Of a stretch of DNA of 64,000 nucleotides, positions 23,655-32,513 are shown piece by piece. Made by a program: the position numbers and the translations under genes. Each line of letters begins with the position of its first letter. Position 1 is the stretch's first letter. This stretch comes from CAVQZC01 sp963718315 (GTDB lineage: Bacteria > Actinomycetota > Thermoleophilia > Gaiellales > JAICJC01), in NCBI GenBank assembly GCA_963718315.1, contig CAVQZC010000012.1, positions 711,551-775,550 of the forward strand, written 5' to 3'. Under the pieces are notes generated by a model. The model ran no database searches, was not told where the DNA came from, and saw only the letters and a list, made by a program, of their open reading frames with translations.

Positions 23655-24983
23655 ATGCCGACTCAGACCCCGCGGAAGTTCACGGTCCCGCGGTGGGTGC
23701 AACTCGTGGGCCTTCCGCTCCTGGTGGTCGGGCTCTGGGAGTTTCTCTCGGCGGTGGGGACGGCGGTGTTCATCTTCGTGATCGCGGCTCTGATCGCGAT
23801 CTTGCTGAACCCCATCGTGCGTGCGTTCACGCGCTTTCGGCTGCCGCGGCCGCTCGCTGTCGCCACCGTCTACCTCTTGTTTGCCGTGATCCTGGGTGCA
23901 ATCGCCGTCGTGGTCGCGACGGTGGTTGCCAACCAGGTCCAGGACGTCTCCTCGCTGGTGCAGAAGGAGCTGACGGTGCAGCCTGGGCAGACCGGCACCC
24001 CCGCCGAGCACAAGATCGAGCACCTCCAGACCTGGCTGAACACGCACAACCTCGGCCGCATCCACATCAAGCAGCTCGGCAACGAGGTCACCCGGCGCGT
24101 CCAGACGCTCGACGTCAAGCAGTACACCGGCCGCGCGGTGAGCATCGCTCAGGGGGTCGTGGTCGGCGTCTTCGAGAGCCTGTTCGACACCGTGCTGGTG
24201 ATCGTGATCTCGATCTACATGCTCCTCGACACGCCCCGGCTGTCGCGCTTCCTGCACCGTCTGTTCCCGGGCAACCGGCCGGAAGACGATCTCATCCAGC
24301 GGTGCGAGAAGGCGCTCATCTCCTACGTGCGCGGCCAGACGCTGGTGTGCCTGGTGATCGGCACCACGGCCGGCGTCGGCATGTACCTGCTGGGCCTGCT
24401 CGGCGTGTTCCCCGGGGGCTCGGACTACGCCCTGGCGTTCGGCGCGTGGGCTGCCGCTGTGGAGGTCGTCCCCTACATCGGTCCGTGGCTGGGCGCGGTG
24501 CCGCCGCTGGTGGTGGCGCTGCTCCACTCGCCCGGCGCGGCTCTCGCCGTTGCCCTGGTGTTCCTGTTCATCCATCAGGTCGAGGGCCACATCGTCATCC
24601 CCAAGCTGATGGGCAGCGCGGTCCGCGTCCACCCGCTGGTGGTCATCTTCACCCTGCTCGCGGCCGGCGACCTGTTCGGGCTCGGCGGCGTCCTCATCTG
24701 CCTGCCGCTGCTGGCTGTCGGCCGTGAGGTGGCGGCGTTCCTGAGCGAGCGGATCGATTTCGAGTCCTGGCGCGACCAGCTGCTTCCGCTGGGGGGCGTC
24801 AACGTCGAGCCGGCGACGGCGCCGCAGGCCGACCCATCCGAGGCCGCTGAGGCAGTGACCAGGGTGATTCCTGCTCCCGGAACGGCCGCCGGTGACGGCG
24901 GGCCGGCGCAGGACACCGGGCCCCAGCGTCCAGGCTCGGGCTCGGCCGACCCGAGCGTGGGCAAGCTGGCGCCCGAGTCCTGA
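23655..24983 (+). CDS. AI-2E family (TqsA/PerM-like) permease
   Basis: A 442-residue integral membrane protein: helices at about 12-30, 35-55 and 62-90, an extracytoplasmic/cytoplasmic helical domain to about 170, then five more helices with VEVVPYIGPWLGAVPP and HQVEGHIVIPKLMGSAVRVHPL, the diagnostic family motifs. A low-complexity Pro/Ala/Gly tail of some 60 residues follows. Members export quorum signals or act as ion antiporters; substrate unknown. ATG 23655 is used because of the promoter spacing; ATG 23646 adds three residues. Confidence 0.88.
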   Translation: MPTQTPRKFTVPRWVQLVGLPLLVVGLWEFLSAVGTAVFIFVIAALIAILLNPIVRAFTRFRLPRPLAVATVYLLFAVILGAIAVVVATVVANQVQDVSSLVQKELTVQPGQTGTPAEHKIEHLQTWLNTHNLGRIHIKQLGNEVTRRVQTLDVKQYTGRAVSIAQGVVVGVFESLFDTVLVIVISIYMLLDTPRLSRFLHRLFPGNRPEDDLIQRCEKALISYVRGQTLVCLVIGTTAGVGMYLLGLLGVFPGGSDYALAFGAWAAAVEVVPYIGPWLGAVPPLVVALLHSPGAALAVALVFLFIHQVEGHIVIPKLMGSAVRVHPLVVIFTLLAAGDLFGLGGVLICLPLLAVGREVAAFLSERIDFESWRDQLLPLGGVNVEPATAPQADPSEAAEAVTRVIPAPGTAAGDGGPAQDTGPQRPGSGSADPSVGKLAPES

Positions 24984-25006
24984 CCCGCCTCCGCCCCGTC
25001 CAGGCC

Positions 25007-26386
25007 TCAGACGTCAGACGGGCGCGGGGTGGCCGACGGCATGGTCGGCGCCAGTGCGTCCTGGTTCGACGGAGCCAGGTCGGCGGCCAGCTCGAACGCC
25101 TCCAGAGCGGCCTCGGCGCGGCCCAGGCGCTTCAGGAACTTGCCGTACCAGCGGTACGCCTTGGCCAGCTCCCGCGTCCAGCCGTTCTGGCGACGGATGG
25201 CGTCGATGGCCTCGGTGTAGGCGCGCTCGGCGCGCTCCACCTCACCCAGCTCGTCGTACACGCGTGCCAGCACCAGGTAGGCGTCGCCGAGCTGGCCCGG
25301 CATCGCGCCGCTGCCCAGCAGCTCCACACCCTCCCGGGCCTTCGCCGCTGCTTCCTCGCGATCGCCGCGCTGGAGCGCCAGCCGCGCCTCCTCCACGACG
25401 ACGAAGCCGAGGTCTAGGGCGCTGGGCCGCGAGCCCAGCAGCGACCGGGCCGCAGCCAGGTGGTCAGCCGCGCGGTCGGTCTCCGAGGCGTCGAGCAGAT
25501 TCTGTGCGTAGAGCAGATGCGCATCGGACAACGCGTCGTTGTCGTCGATCAGCTCGTAGATGGCCAGCGCGCGGTCGGCATAGGCGATCGCCTGGGCGAC
25601 CTGCCCGGTCGAGGCGTACAGCCGCGACAGCGAGTAGTACGCGCGGGCACGGCTCTCCAGGTCGACCTCCTCGGCGCCGTCCTTGAGCGCCTCTGCCAGC
25701 ACCGATCCGGCGCTGCCGTAGTCGCCGGCGTCGGTGTACGCCCGGCTCAGCAGCAGCGTGTAGCGCACGAGCTTGGCCAGGTCGCGGCCCGGCTGGGAGC
25801 GCAGGCGCGCGGCGCAGTCGTCCATCAGGGCGATGGCGCGGGCCGTGTCGCCCGACGCGACGTAGAGCCGCGCCAGCTCGATGTAGAGGTCGGGCCGCTG
25901 CGCCGGGTTCGGCGGGTCGCCGACCTCGGTGGCGTGCTCGAGCAGCTCGACCGCCTGGCGGTCCTGCCCGCGGCGGGCGGCGATCAGCCCGAGGCCCTCG
26001 TAGGCCTCGCTCATGCGCTCGCCGTCGGCCTCCACCTCTGCCTCGCGCATGACGCCGCGCAGCAGATCCTCGGCCTGGTCGTAGTTTTCCAGGCGGATCA
26101 TCATCATCGCGTCCAGCACCTCGAGCGACCGCACGGTCTGCTGGGTGGACATCTCGCCTGTCAGCTCCTCGGGGGTGACCCCAAGCCGGGCGGCGATCTC
26201 CTTCAGCACGCGCGGGCTGGGACGCCGGTCGCCGGCCTCGATCCGGGCCAGGTAGCTGTACGAGCAGCCGTCGAAGGACAGGTCGCGCTGCGTCATGGCG
26301 CGTTTCCGCCTCAGATGACGGATACGGGCGCCGAGCTTGCGCAGAGCTTCGTTCGAATAGTCAACTTCTTGTTCGTGCTGGTCCAC
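25007..26386 (-). CDS. XRE-type helix-turn-helix regulator with TPR repeats
   Basis: A 459-residue protein. Residues 15-75 form an XRE/SinR-like DNA-binding domain (LGARIRHLRRKRAMTQRDLS, YLARIEAGDRRPSPRVL); from about 90 to 440 there are eight to nine tetratricopeptide-like repeats (AYEGLGLIAARRGQDRQAVE, LYIELARLYVASGDTARAIA, YSLSRLYASTGQVAQAIAYA and others). Such HTH-TPR proteins often respond to peptides or partner proteins. GTG 26386 follows a GGGGGATC stretch. It is divergent from hemB with 83 bases between, so regulation of haem synthesis is possible but unproven. Confidence 0.88.
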   Translation of the reverse strand: MDQHEQEVDYSNEALRKLGARIRHLRRKRAMTQRDLSFDGCSYSYLARIEAGDRRPSPRVLKEIAARLGVTPEELTGEMSTQQTVRSLEVLDAMMMIRLENYDQAEDLLRGVMREAEVEADGERMSEAYEGLGLIAARRGQDRQAVELLEHATEVGDPPNPAQRPDLYIELARLYVASGDTARAIALMDDCAARLRSQPGRDLAKLVRYTLLLSRAYTDAGDYGSAGSVLAEALKDGAEEVDLESRARAYYSLSRLYASTGQVAQAIAYADRALAIYELIDDNDALSDAHLLYAQNLLDASETDRAADHLAAARSLLGSRPSALDLGFVVVEEARLALQRGDREEAAAKAREGVELLGSGAMPGQLGDAYLVLARVYDELGEVERAERAYTEAIDAIRRQNGWTRELAKAYRWYGKFLKRLGRAEAALEAFELAADLAPSNQDALAPTMPSATPRPSDV

Positions 26387-26456
26387 CGGTGATCCCCCCA
26401 GACGTATGCTCGTGGCAAGCTTAGAGCGCCTGGTCAGGCATGTAAAGGCCCGTGAT

Positions 26457-26462
26457 TACAAT
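26457..26462 (+). promoter_or_regulatory. -10 box of a leaderless promoter (hemB)
   Basis: TACAAT, the best -10 match in the region, ends seven bases before ATG 26470. Confidence 0.5.
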
Positions 26463-26469
26463 GGCGGTC

Positions 26470-27444
26470 ATGGCTTTTCCCACCACCAGGCTGCGCCGTC
26501 TGCGCCGAACGGAGACCCTGCGCGGCATGGTGCGTGAGACGCGGGTCGAGGCGGCCGACCTGATCCAGCCCCTGTTCGTCACGCATGGCACCGACGTGGA
26601 CCGCGAGATCACGTCGCTTCCGGGCCAGCGGCACCTGTCGATCGACCGGCTGGTCGAGGAGGCGGAGAAGGTGTACGACGCGGGGGTCCCGGCGATCATC
26701 CTGTTCGGACTGCCCGATCACAAGGACGAGGCGGCAACCTCCGCGTATGACGAGGAGGGAGTCGTGCAGCTGGCACTGCGGGCGGTGCGCCGGGCCGTGC
26801 CCGAGCTGGTGCTGATCACCGACGTCTGCCTCTGCCAGTACACCTCCCACGGCCACTGCGGCGTCCTCCGCGACGGTGTTGTTGACAACGACATCACGCT
26901 CGAGCTGCTGGCGCAGACCGCCGTTTCGCACGCCGCCGCCGGTGCGGACGTGGTCGCGCCGTCCGACATGATGGACGGCCGCGTCGGCGCAATCCGGGGA
27001 GCGCTCGACGGCGAGGGCCTGCAGGACACCGCGATCCTGGCCTACAGCGCCAAGTTCGCCTCGGCCTTCTTCGGTCCGTTCCGCGAGGCGGCCGACTCCG
27101 CGCCCCAGGAGGGTGACCGGCGCGGGTACCAGATGGACCCGGCGAACGGCAACGAAGCGGTGCGCGAGGCCCTGCTCGACGTCGAGGAGGGGGCCGACAT
27201 GGTGATGGTGAAGCCGGCGCTGCCCTACCTGGACGTGATCCGGCGGGTGCGCGAGGCGACGCTGGCCCCGATCGCGGCGTATCAGGTCAGCGGTGAGTAC
27301 GCCATGATCACGGCGGCTGCGGCGCGCGGGATGCTCAACGAGCGCGACGCCGCGCTCGAGGCGCTGACGGCCATCCGCCGGGCGGGCGCCGACCTGATCA
27401 TCAGCTACCACGCCACCCGAGCGGCCGCGGAGTGGCTGTCGTAG
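26470..27444 (+). CDS. hemB: Delta-aminolevulinic acid dehydratase (porphobilinogen synthase)
   Basis: A 324-residue enzyme condensing two aminolevulinates to porphobilinogen, the second common step of tetrapyrrole synthesis in the cytoplasm. It carries both Schiff-base lysines (AYSAKFASAFFGPFR and VMVKPALPYLD) and the zinc-type cysteine motif DVCLCQYTSHGHCG, so it should be Zn-dependent rather than Mg-only. Upstream in-frame GTG/ATG codons at 26452 and 26461 overlap the promoter box, favouring 26470. hemL begins 13 bases inside its 3' end. Confidence 0.96.
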   Translation: MAFPTTRLRRLRRTETLRGMVRETRVEAADLIQPLFVTHGTDVDREITSLPGQRHLSIDRLVEEAEKVYDAGVPAIILFGLPDHKDEAATSAYDEEGVVQLALRAVRRAVPELVLITDVCLCQYTSHGHCGVLRDGVVDNDITLELLAQTAVSHAAAGADVVAPSDMMDGRVGAIRGALDGEGLQDTAILAYSAKFASAFFGPFREAADSAPQEGDRRGYQMDPANGNEAVREALLDVEEGADMVMVKPALPYLDVIRRVREATLAPIAAYQVSGEYAMITAAAARGMLNERDAALEALTAIRRAGADLIISYHATRAAAEWLS

Positions 27445-28712
27445 GCAGCCGCAGCGAAGCGGTATCTCAGCGGCTCTACCAGCAGGCGCTCGAGCTGATG
27501 CCGGGCGGGGTGTCGAGCCCCGTCAGGGCGATGCGCTCGGTCGGCCGCGACCATCCCCTGTTCGCCGCCCGCGGCGAGGGCGGCTGGCTGATCGACGTGG
27601 ACGGCAACCGCTACGTCGACTGGGTCCAGTCCTGGGGCCCGCTGATCGCGGGACATGCCCATCCGCGTGTGGTCGCCGCGGTGACCGAGGCGGCCACCCG
27701 GGGCACCACCTTCGGCGCTCCGACAGAGCTCGAGATCGATCTCGCCCGCGCGGTCAAGGACGCGGTGCCGTCGATCGAGCTGGTGCGGTTCGTCTCCTCG
27801 GGCACCGAGGCGACGATGAGCGCCGTGCGGCTGGCCCGGGCATATACGGGCCGCACGAAGATCCTCAAGTTCACCGGGGGCTACCACGGCCACGTCGACG
27901 CCCTGCTCGCGCAGGCGGGATCGGGCCTGGCGACCCTGTCGATCCCGTCGACGCCCGGCGTGCCCGAGGCGGTCACCGCAGACACGCTGCTCTGCGAGTA
28001 CAACGATCTCGACGCCGCCCGGTCGCTGGCGGAGCGCAACGCGGAAGACCTGGCGTGCGTGATCGTCGAGCCGGTGGCGGGAAACATGGGCGTCGTCGCT
28101 CCGCGGCCAGGTTTTCTGGAGGGCGTGCGGGCGATCTGCAACGGCACCGGTGCGCTGCTGATCCTGGACGAGGTGATCACCGGGTTCCGGGTGGCCTACG
28201 GAGGCGCTCAGGAGCGGCTGGCCGTACGGGCCGACCTTACCTGCCTCGGCAAGATCGTCGGCGGCGGCCTGCCGGCCGCGGCGTTCGGCGGCCGAGGCGA
28301 CGTGATGGAGCGGCTGGCGCCGCTGGGCGACGTGTACCAGGCGGGGACGCTGGCCGGCAATCCGCTGGCCATGGCCGCCGGATCGGCGACGCTCGAGCTG
28401 TTGCGGGAGGACGGCGCCTACGAGCAGCTGGAGCTGGTGTCGGCGGCGCTCGGCGACGGGCTGGCCTCCACCGGGGTGACCGTCAACCGGGTGGGGGCGA
28501 TGTTGACCGGGTTCTTCCACCCGGGCCCGGTCGAGAGCTTCGCCGACGCCGCCCGCAGCGACACCGGACGCTACGCCGCGTTCCATGCCCACATGCTCGA
28601 TCGCGGCGTCTACCTCGCGCCCTCGCAGTTCGAGGCCATGATGCCGAGCCTGGCGCACAGCGCCGAGCAGGTCGAGCAGACGGTGGCGGCGGCGCGGGAG
28701 TTTGGAGCGTGA
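27432..28712 (+). CDS. hemL: Glutamate-1-semialdehyde 2,1-aminomutase
   Basis: A 426-residue PLP enzyme that makes aminolevulinate from glutamate-1-semialdehyde, the substrate of the neighbouring hemB product. Typical motifs: LMPGGVSSPVRA start, GTEATMSAVRLARAYTGR, KFTGGYHGHVD, VEPVAGNMG, DEVITGFRV, Schiff-base Lys in CLGKIVGGGLPAAAFGG and the C-terminal GVYLAPSQFEAMMPS. GTG 27432 gives the normal length and overlaps hemB, indicating tight coupling. Glutamyl-tRNA reductase (hemA) is not in the window. Confidence 0.96.
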   Translation: MAVVGSRSEAVSQRLYQQALELMPGGVSSPVRAMRSVGRDHPLFAARGEGGWLIDVDGNRYVDWVQSWGPLIAGHAHPRVVAAVTEAATRGTTFGAPTELEIDLARAVKDAVPSIELVRFVSSGTEATMSAVRLARAYTGRTKILKFTGGYHGHVDALLAQAGSGLATLSIPSTPGVPEAVTADTLLCEYNDLDAARSLAERNAEDLACVIVEPVAGNMGVVAPRPGFLEGVRAICNGTGALLILDEVITGFRVAYGGAQERLAVRADLTCLGKIVGGGLPAAAFGGRGDVMERLAPLGDVYQAGTLAGNPLAMAAGSATLELLREDGAYEQLELVSAALGDGLASTGVTVNRVGAMLTGFFHPGPVESFADAARSDTGRYAAFHAHMLDRGVYLAPSQFEAMMPSLAHSAEQVEQTVAAAREFGA

Positions 28713-29119
28713 CGGTGCTCGCCGAGGTCGCCCTCCGCGCCGGTGACGCCAGCCCGTTGTGGCGGGAGGCGCTGCTCGACTCGCCCGCGCCGGAGTCGGA
28801 GTTCGCGGGCCGCTGCCCCGACGACTACCTGCTCGGGGTGGAGATGATCCGCGAGGGCTACCTGCTGCATCGCGGCCGGTCGCGGCTCTTCCGTCAGGAC
28901 GATGCGGAGCTGGCACTGCTGACCGGCGACCACCTGTACGCCGCGGGACTGGTGGAGATCTGCCGGACGCGCGATCTCGAGGCGGTTGCCAGCCTGGCCG
29001 AGCTGATCGCCGCCTGTGCGGGGGCCCAGGCCGAGCCCGGCGCTGACGCCGAGCGGCTGTGGGCCGAGACCGTGTCGTCGCTGGGTCGTGGCGGCGAGGC
29101 GAGCCCGGCCGATGCCTGA
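28709..29119 (+). CDS. Conserved-looking hypothetical protein downstream of hemL
   Basis: A 136-residue acidic, mainly helical soluble protein: LAEVALRAGDASPLWREALLD, DDYLLGVEMIREGYLLHRGRSR, LLTGDHLYAAGLVEICRTRD. GTG 28709 overlaps the hemL stop by four bases and its own stop overlaps the next ATG, so it belongs to the haem operon. The pattern of an alpha-helical bundle with HRGRSRLF and GDHLYA resembles small helper proteins seen with hem genes, but I cannot name a family and assign no function. Confidence 0.7.
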   Translation: MTVLAEVALRAGDASPLWREALLDSPAPESEFAGRCPDDYLLGVEMIREGYLLHRGRSRLFRQDDAELALLTGDHLYAAGLVEICRTRDLEAVASLAELIAACAGAQAEPGADAERLWAETVSSLGRGGEASPADA

Positions 29120-29621
29120 CCCGGTCGGCGTCCCGCAGACGCTCCAGGAGGGGGTACGCCGCCCGCTGACCGTGCTCGGGGTCGCGGTTGTGTTCCTGCT
29201 GGGCGGCATCTGGATGATCCGGACATCCGCGTCGGGCGGCTGGCTGGTCGCCGTCTTCGGCGGGCTGGGCACGGTGATCATGGCCGTCATCGTCGTCCAG
29301 GGGGGCCGGCGGCTCCGGCTCGACCGGACCGGGATGGAGGTCGGCAGCGGATTCCGGCGCAAGGGCTTCGTCGCCTGGCATGACGTCACGGGGTTCCGGG
29401 TCAAGCGCGTGGGGCGCCGCCAGTACGTGTCCTACGGCCTGCGCGAGGGCGGGGCTTTCAGTCAGACGCGGACCCTCCGCCTGAACCGCAAAATGGGCCT
29501 GCCCGACGCGCTGCTGCCCACGCTGTACGAGGGGATGACCCCGGACGAGCTGGCCTCCTACCTGGAGCAGTGGCGCGTTGCCGCCGGTGCTACGGCGTCC
29601 AGCGGTCGCCCACCGGGGTAA
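29112..29621 (+). CDS. Membrane protein with bacterial PH-like domain
   Basis: A 169-residue protein with two adjacent hydrophobic helices (about 19-36 and 42-62) followed by a beta-rich domain: LRLDRTGMEVGSGFRRKGFVAWHDVTGFRV, GLREGGAF, then a helix TPDELASYLEQWR. This layout (two helices plus strands beginning after an R-L-R-L-D motif and W-x-D-V) matches bacterial PH-type (bPH) proteins of unknown role. Start ATG 29112 overlaps the preceding gene by eight bases. The 3' end overlaps the convergent SDR gene by 32 bases. Confidence 0.65.
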   Translation: MPDPVGVPQTLQEGVRRPLTVLGVAVVFLLGGIWMIRTSASGGWLVAVFGGLGTVIMAVIVVQGGRRLRLDRTGMEVGSGFRRKGFVAWHDVTGFRVKRVGRRQYVSYGLREGGAFSQTRTLRLNRKMGLPDALLPTLYEGMTPDELASYLEQWRVAAGATASSGRPPG

Positions 29622-30252
29622 CCACCAGCTCGTGCGTCCAGGCGCTTCTGCCCTGGCCGTGGAGGTAGCCGACAGCTTTCGCCAGCTCCACCGGGTCGAT
29701 CGCCTTGCCGTCACGGTCGTCCCCCGGGCTGCCGAACCCGCCGTCGCAGATCAGCAGCGCGACGTGGACGCCGTTTGCCCGCAGCTCGTTGGCTGCGGCC
29801 TGGGACAGGGCCCGGACAGCGGCGGCACCGGCGCCCCACGGCGCGCGGCCGGGCAGCGCCCGCCGCGCCGAGCCGCCGGTCACCTGCACCAGCGTGCCCG
29901 AGCCGCGGGAGGCGGCCGAGGCGCCGGCGATCCGGAAGAAGGCGAATACCTCCGGCAAGAGCTGTTCGAGATAGGGCGACATCGCGTCGGCGTCGGTGGT
30001 GATCAGGTCGCCGCCTCCGAACCGGCCCTTCGGCGACATCGCGTTCACAGCCAGGTCGAACGGCCCCGCCTGGTCGAACGCCGCCTGCATCTGGGCTCGG
30101 TCGGTGAGGTCTGCGGCAATCCCTCTCCCCGGGAAGGCGGCGGCCGTCTCCTCCGAGTAGGCCACCCCGGTCGCCTCCCAACCGTCTGCCATCAGGTGCT
30201 CGGCGACGAACCGGCCAAGGCCGCGGGCGCCCAGGACGACGACGTGCGGCAC
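29590..30252 (-). CDS. Short-chain dehydrogenase/reductase (SDR) family protein
   Basis: A 220-residue Rossmann-fold protein with an unusual glycine motif GARGLGRF at the N-terminus, ADLTDRAQMQAAF, a NAMSP loop, and LVQVTGGSARRALPGRAPWGAGAAAVRALSQAAANELR; the usual Tyr-x-x-x-Lys pair is replaced (Trp/Gly-x-x-Ala region), so it may be an atypical or non-catalytic member. GTG 30252 is the family-consistent start (VPHVVVLGARG). Substrate unknown. It follows the LemA gene on the same strand. Confidence 0.75.
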   Translation of the reverse strand: MPHVVVLGARGLGRFVAEHLMADGWEATGVAYSEETAAAFPGRGIAADLTDRAQMQAAFDQAGPFDLAVNAMSPKGRFGGGDLITTDADAMSPYLEQLLPEVFAFFRIAGASAASRGSGTLVQVTGGSARRALPGRAPWGAGAAAVRALSQAAANELRANGVHVALLICDGGFGSPGDDRDGKAIDPVELAKAVGYLHGQGRSAWTHELVVTPVGDRWTP

Positions 30253-30259
30253 GGTCGAC

Positions 30260-30961
30260 CTAGCTCGCCGGTGCGCCCGGAGCCGGTGGCTCCGGATCGG
30301 CCGCGGGTGGTGGCGGAGGAGGTGGTGGTGGCGGCTCGGCCGCCGGTGCGGGCGCAGGCTCGGGCGGCGGCGGAGGGGCGGCAGCGGCCGGCGGCGGGGT
30401 GGGGTCGGAGAAGCTGACCTGCACCGGCTCGCGGTCGGCGGCGTCGGTGATCTCGAAGTACTCGCGGGCGGTGAACCCACCCATCCCGGCGATCAGCGAC
30501 GCCGGGAAGGTCTGGATCTTTGTGTTGTAGGACTGGACGTTGCCGTTGTAGATGCGCCGCGCTGCAGCGATCTGGTCCTCGGTGTTGGTGAGCTCGCTCT
30601 GAAGCTGCTGGAAGTTCTCGGTCGCGCGCAGCTGCGGGTAGGCCTCCGAGACTGCGAACAGCCGGCCCAGAGCCTGGCCGAGGATCCCTTCCGCTGCGCC
30701 CGCCTGGGCGGGTCCCTGAGCCTGGATCGCACGCGTCCGGGCATCCGTCACCGCCTGAAAGGTCTCCCGCTCATGGGAGGCGTAGCCCTTCACCGTCTCG
30801 ACCAGGTTGGGGATCAGGTCATGCCGGCGCTTGAGCTGGACGTCGATGCCGCTCCAGGCCTGGTCGACCATGTTGCGGCTTCGCACCATGCCGTTGTAGG
30901 TCATGATCGCGAACAGCACGACGAGCACGACGATGACGAGGATCACGATCAGGACGGTCAT
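30260..30961 (-). CDS. LemA family protein with proline-rich tail
   Basis: A 233-residue protein: one N-terminal membrane helix (about 3-22), then the LemA coiled helical domain with NGMVRSRNMVDQAWSGIDVQL, RRHDLIPNLVETVKGYA, LGRLFAVSEAYPQLRA, NTEDQIAAARRIYNGNVQ and the final FTAREYFEI. Residues 182-233 are a Pro/Ala-rich low-complexity tail, longer than usual. LemA proteins are widespread and of unknown molecular function, facing outside the membrane. The ATG start at 30961 fits the signal anchor. Confidence 0.92.
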   Translation of the reverse strand: MTVLIVILVIVVLVVLFAIMTYNGMVRSRNMVDQAWSGIDVQLKRRHDLIPNLVETVKGYASHERETFQAVTDARTRAIQAQGPAQAGAAEGILGQALGRLFAVSEAYPQLRATENFQQLQSELTNTEDQIAAARRIYNGNVQSYNTKIQTFPASLIAGMGGFTAREYFEITDAADREPVQVSFSDPTPPPAAAAPPPPPEPAPAPAAEPPPPPPPPPPAADPEPPAPGAPAS

Positions 30962-31009
30962 CAGGTCTCCCTTCGGGGGGCGTGGCGACGCAGCCTGATC
31001 ATACGGGGT

Positions 31010-31705
31010 TCAGGCGTCGGCAGGCCCCGTGGCCGAGATCCGGTCGGCGAGCTTCACGGCCTGCGCGACGAGCCGGTCGAGCTCTGCGGCGCTGTCGGAG
31101 CAGCGGCGCCGGGCGACCGTCATCGTCCCGTCCTCGTATTCGAGGGAGGGGCCGAGGTCGCCCTGTTTCGTCCACCACTCGACGAGTTCGGGCGTGAGCA
31201 CCTCCTCCATCGCGACGTCGCCCGAATCCTGGTCGGCGAGCAGCTGGTAGCGGTCCCCGAACGCGGCTGACTCGACCGTCAGCTCGCGCATCGACCGGGT
31301 GTCCAGGCCGGCGGGGCCGACCCAGGAGCCCAGCGGCCCCTGATGCCCGAACTGCGCGCGGTCGTAGACACCGAACCGGGGGAGCTTGCTGCCCACCGAT
31401 GCAATGACGGCTGTCACCTCGACGTCGCCGTCGGCAGTCGAGATGGTGAAGTCGCAGAGCGTCCCGGTGGCGGCACCCAGCGGGACCGCATACGAGCCCA
31501 GCACCTGCGGGCGTTGTCGCAGCATCGCCGTGGCCCCTCCGCGAGGCAGCTCCGCCGGCCGATAGCCATGCACGCCGGCCCACCGTTCGAGCCGGCCGAG
31601 ACGCGGGCCGCGGGTGGACCGCCGCGCGCCCCAGGCGACGAGCCCGAACGCGATCACGAACGCGAAGCGCACGGCCGGTGTTCCCATGTCAGCTCCGACG
31701 GACAT
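31010..31705 (-). CDS. Hypothetical membrane-anchored protein, paralogue 1
   Basis: A 231-residue protein with an N-terminal hydrophobic helix (about 11-27) and a beta-rich domain: LGSYAVPLGAATGTLCDFTIS, VYDRAQFG, SMRELTVESAAFGDRYQLLADQD, LTPELVEWWTKQGDLGPSLEYEDGTM. The neighbouring upstream gene shows the same order of motifs, so the two are tandem paralogues. ATG 31705 is used; ATG 31687 is possible. Function unknown; the fold of such proteins is usually read as a membrane-tethered sensing or scaffold domain, which I cannot confirm. Confidence 0.7.
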   Translation of the reverse strand: MSVGADMGTPAVRFAFVIAFGLVAWGARRSTRGPRLGRLERWAGVHGYRPAELPRGGATAMLRQRPQVLGSYAVPLGAATGTLCDFTISTADGDVEVTAVIASVGSKLPRFGVYDRAQFGHQGPLGSWVGPAGLDTRSMRELTVESAAFGDRYQLLADQDSGDVAMEEVLTPELVEWWTKQGDLGPSLEYEDGTMTVARRRCSDSAAELDRLVAQAVKLADRISATGPADA

Positions 31706-31743
31706 CTGAACCCAAAGGACGCTAGAGCCGGCGCCGGACTGCG

Positions 31744-32451
31744 TCAGGCCAGGCTTGGCCGCTGCGAGACGCCCTGTGCCAGAACCTGTGCGGCGATCCG
31801 CTGAGCGGCATCGAGCAGCGTGTCGTACTCGTCGTCGGCGATGCACGCCACCCGTGTGCTGACGACCAGCGTCCCCATCCAGTACTCGACCACCGGGGCT
31901 CCATCGCCGAGGTCGGTGAACCAGACGATCAGCTCAGGGGTGAACAGCCGCATCAGAGCCTCGCGGTCGCCGTCGCTGCCTGCCAGCAGCCGGAACCGCT
32001 TCCCGAACTCGACCGACTCCAGGTGCACCTCCTGCTCGTCCGCCTCGCCGTTGGGGGCAACGAAGCCGCGGCTGTGCACCACGCGGAAGTGCGGGAAGCC
32101 GGCTGCGAGGGTGGCCTGCACCATCGTGACTGCGTTCATCTCCAGGCCGCCTGGAATGTCGAACATCTGCGCCTCTGCCGAGCGGTTGTCGGCAATCACC
32201 CATGACCAGGTGAAGAGCGTTCCGGTGACGCCGCCGAGGGGTACCTCGCAGCACTCGGTGGCTGTGCCCTCGGGGAGCTCGAGCATGGGCGTCGAGCCGC
32301 CGGCGGGCGCCTCGGCAGGCGGGAATCCACGCCGCGCCGCCCACAGCTCCGATGCGTCCGAGGCCGCTCCCTGGTTCCCCAGGTAGCGGTAGCCACCGAA
32401 GGCGACCGCAATGAAGGGCAGGAGGATGTAGAGCAACGAGAAGGACTTCAT
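31744..32451 (-). CDS. Hypothetical membrane-anchored protein, paralogue 2
   Basis: A 235-residue protein with an N-terminal helix (about 4-22) and the same domain as the next gene: EVPLGGVTGTLFTWSWVIAD, VVHSRGFV, HLESVEFGKRFRLLAGSDGD, LFTPELIVWFTDLGDGAPVVEYWMGTL and a C-terminal helix LLDAAQRIAAQVL. Identity between the paralogues is modest, so the duplication is old. ATG 32451 starts the hydrophobic segment directly. It is divergent from the UbiD-type gene, 62 bases away. Confidence 0.7.
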   Translation of the reverse strand: MKSFSLLYILLPFIAVAFGGYRYLGNQGAASDASELWAARRGFPPAEAPAGGSTPMLELPEGTATECCEVPLGGVTGTLFTWSWVIADNRSAEAQMFDIPGGLEMNAVTMVQATLAAGFPHFRVVHSRGFVAPNGEADEQEVHLESVEFGKRFRLLAGSDGDREALMRLFTPELIVWFTDLGDGAPVVEYWMGTLVVSTRVACIADDEYDTLLDAAQRIAAQVLAQGVSQRPSLA

Positions 32452-32498
32452 CCACCGGTGTATCGGCGGTCACGAACGACCGCTGAAGCACGGTTGCA

Positions 32499-32504
32499 TA
32501 CACT
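32499..32504 (+). promoter_or_regulatory. -10 box of a near-leaderless promoter (UbiD-type gene)
   Basis: TACACT ends nine bases before ATG 32514, leaving at most a base or two of leader. Confidence 0.4.
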
Positions 32505-32513
32505 CCGCGCCTG

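Noticed and set aside
30260..30420. Proline-codon repeats at the end of the LemA gene as a DNA repeat or CRISPR-like array
   Set aside because: They are in-frame low-complexity codons of the LemA tail without regular spacers.
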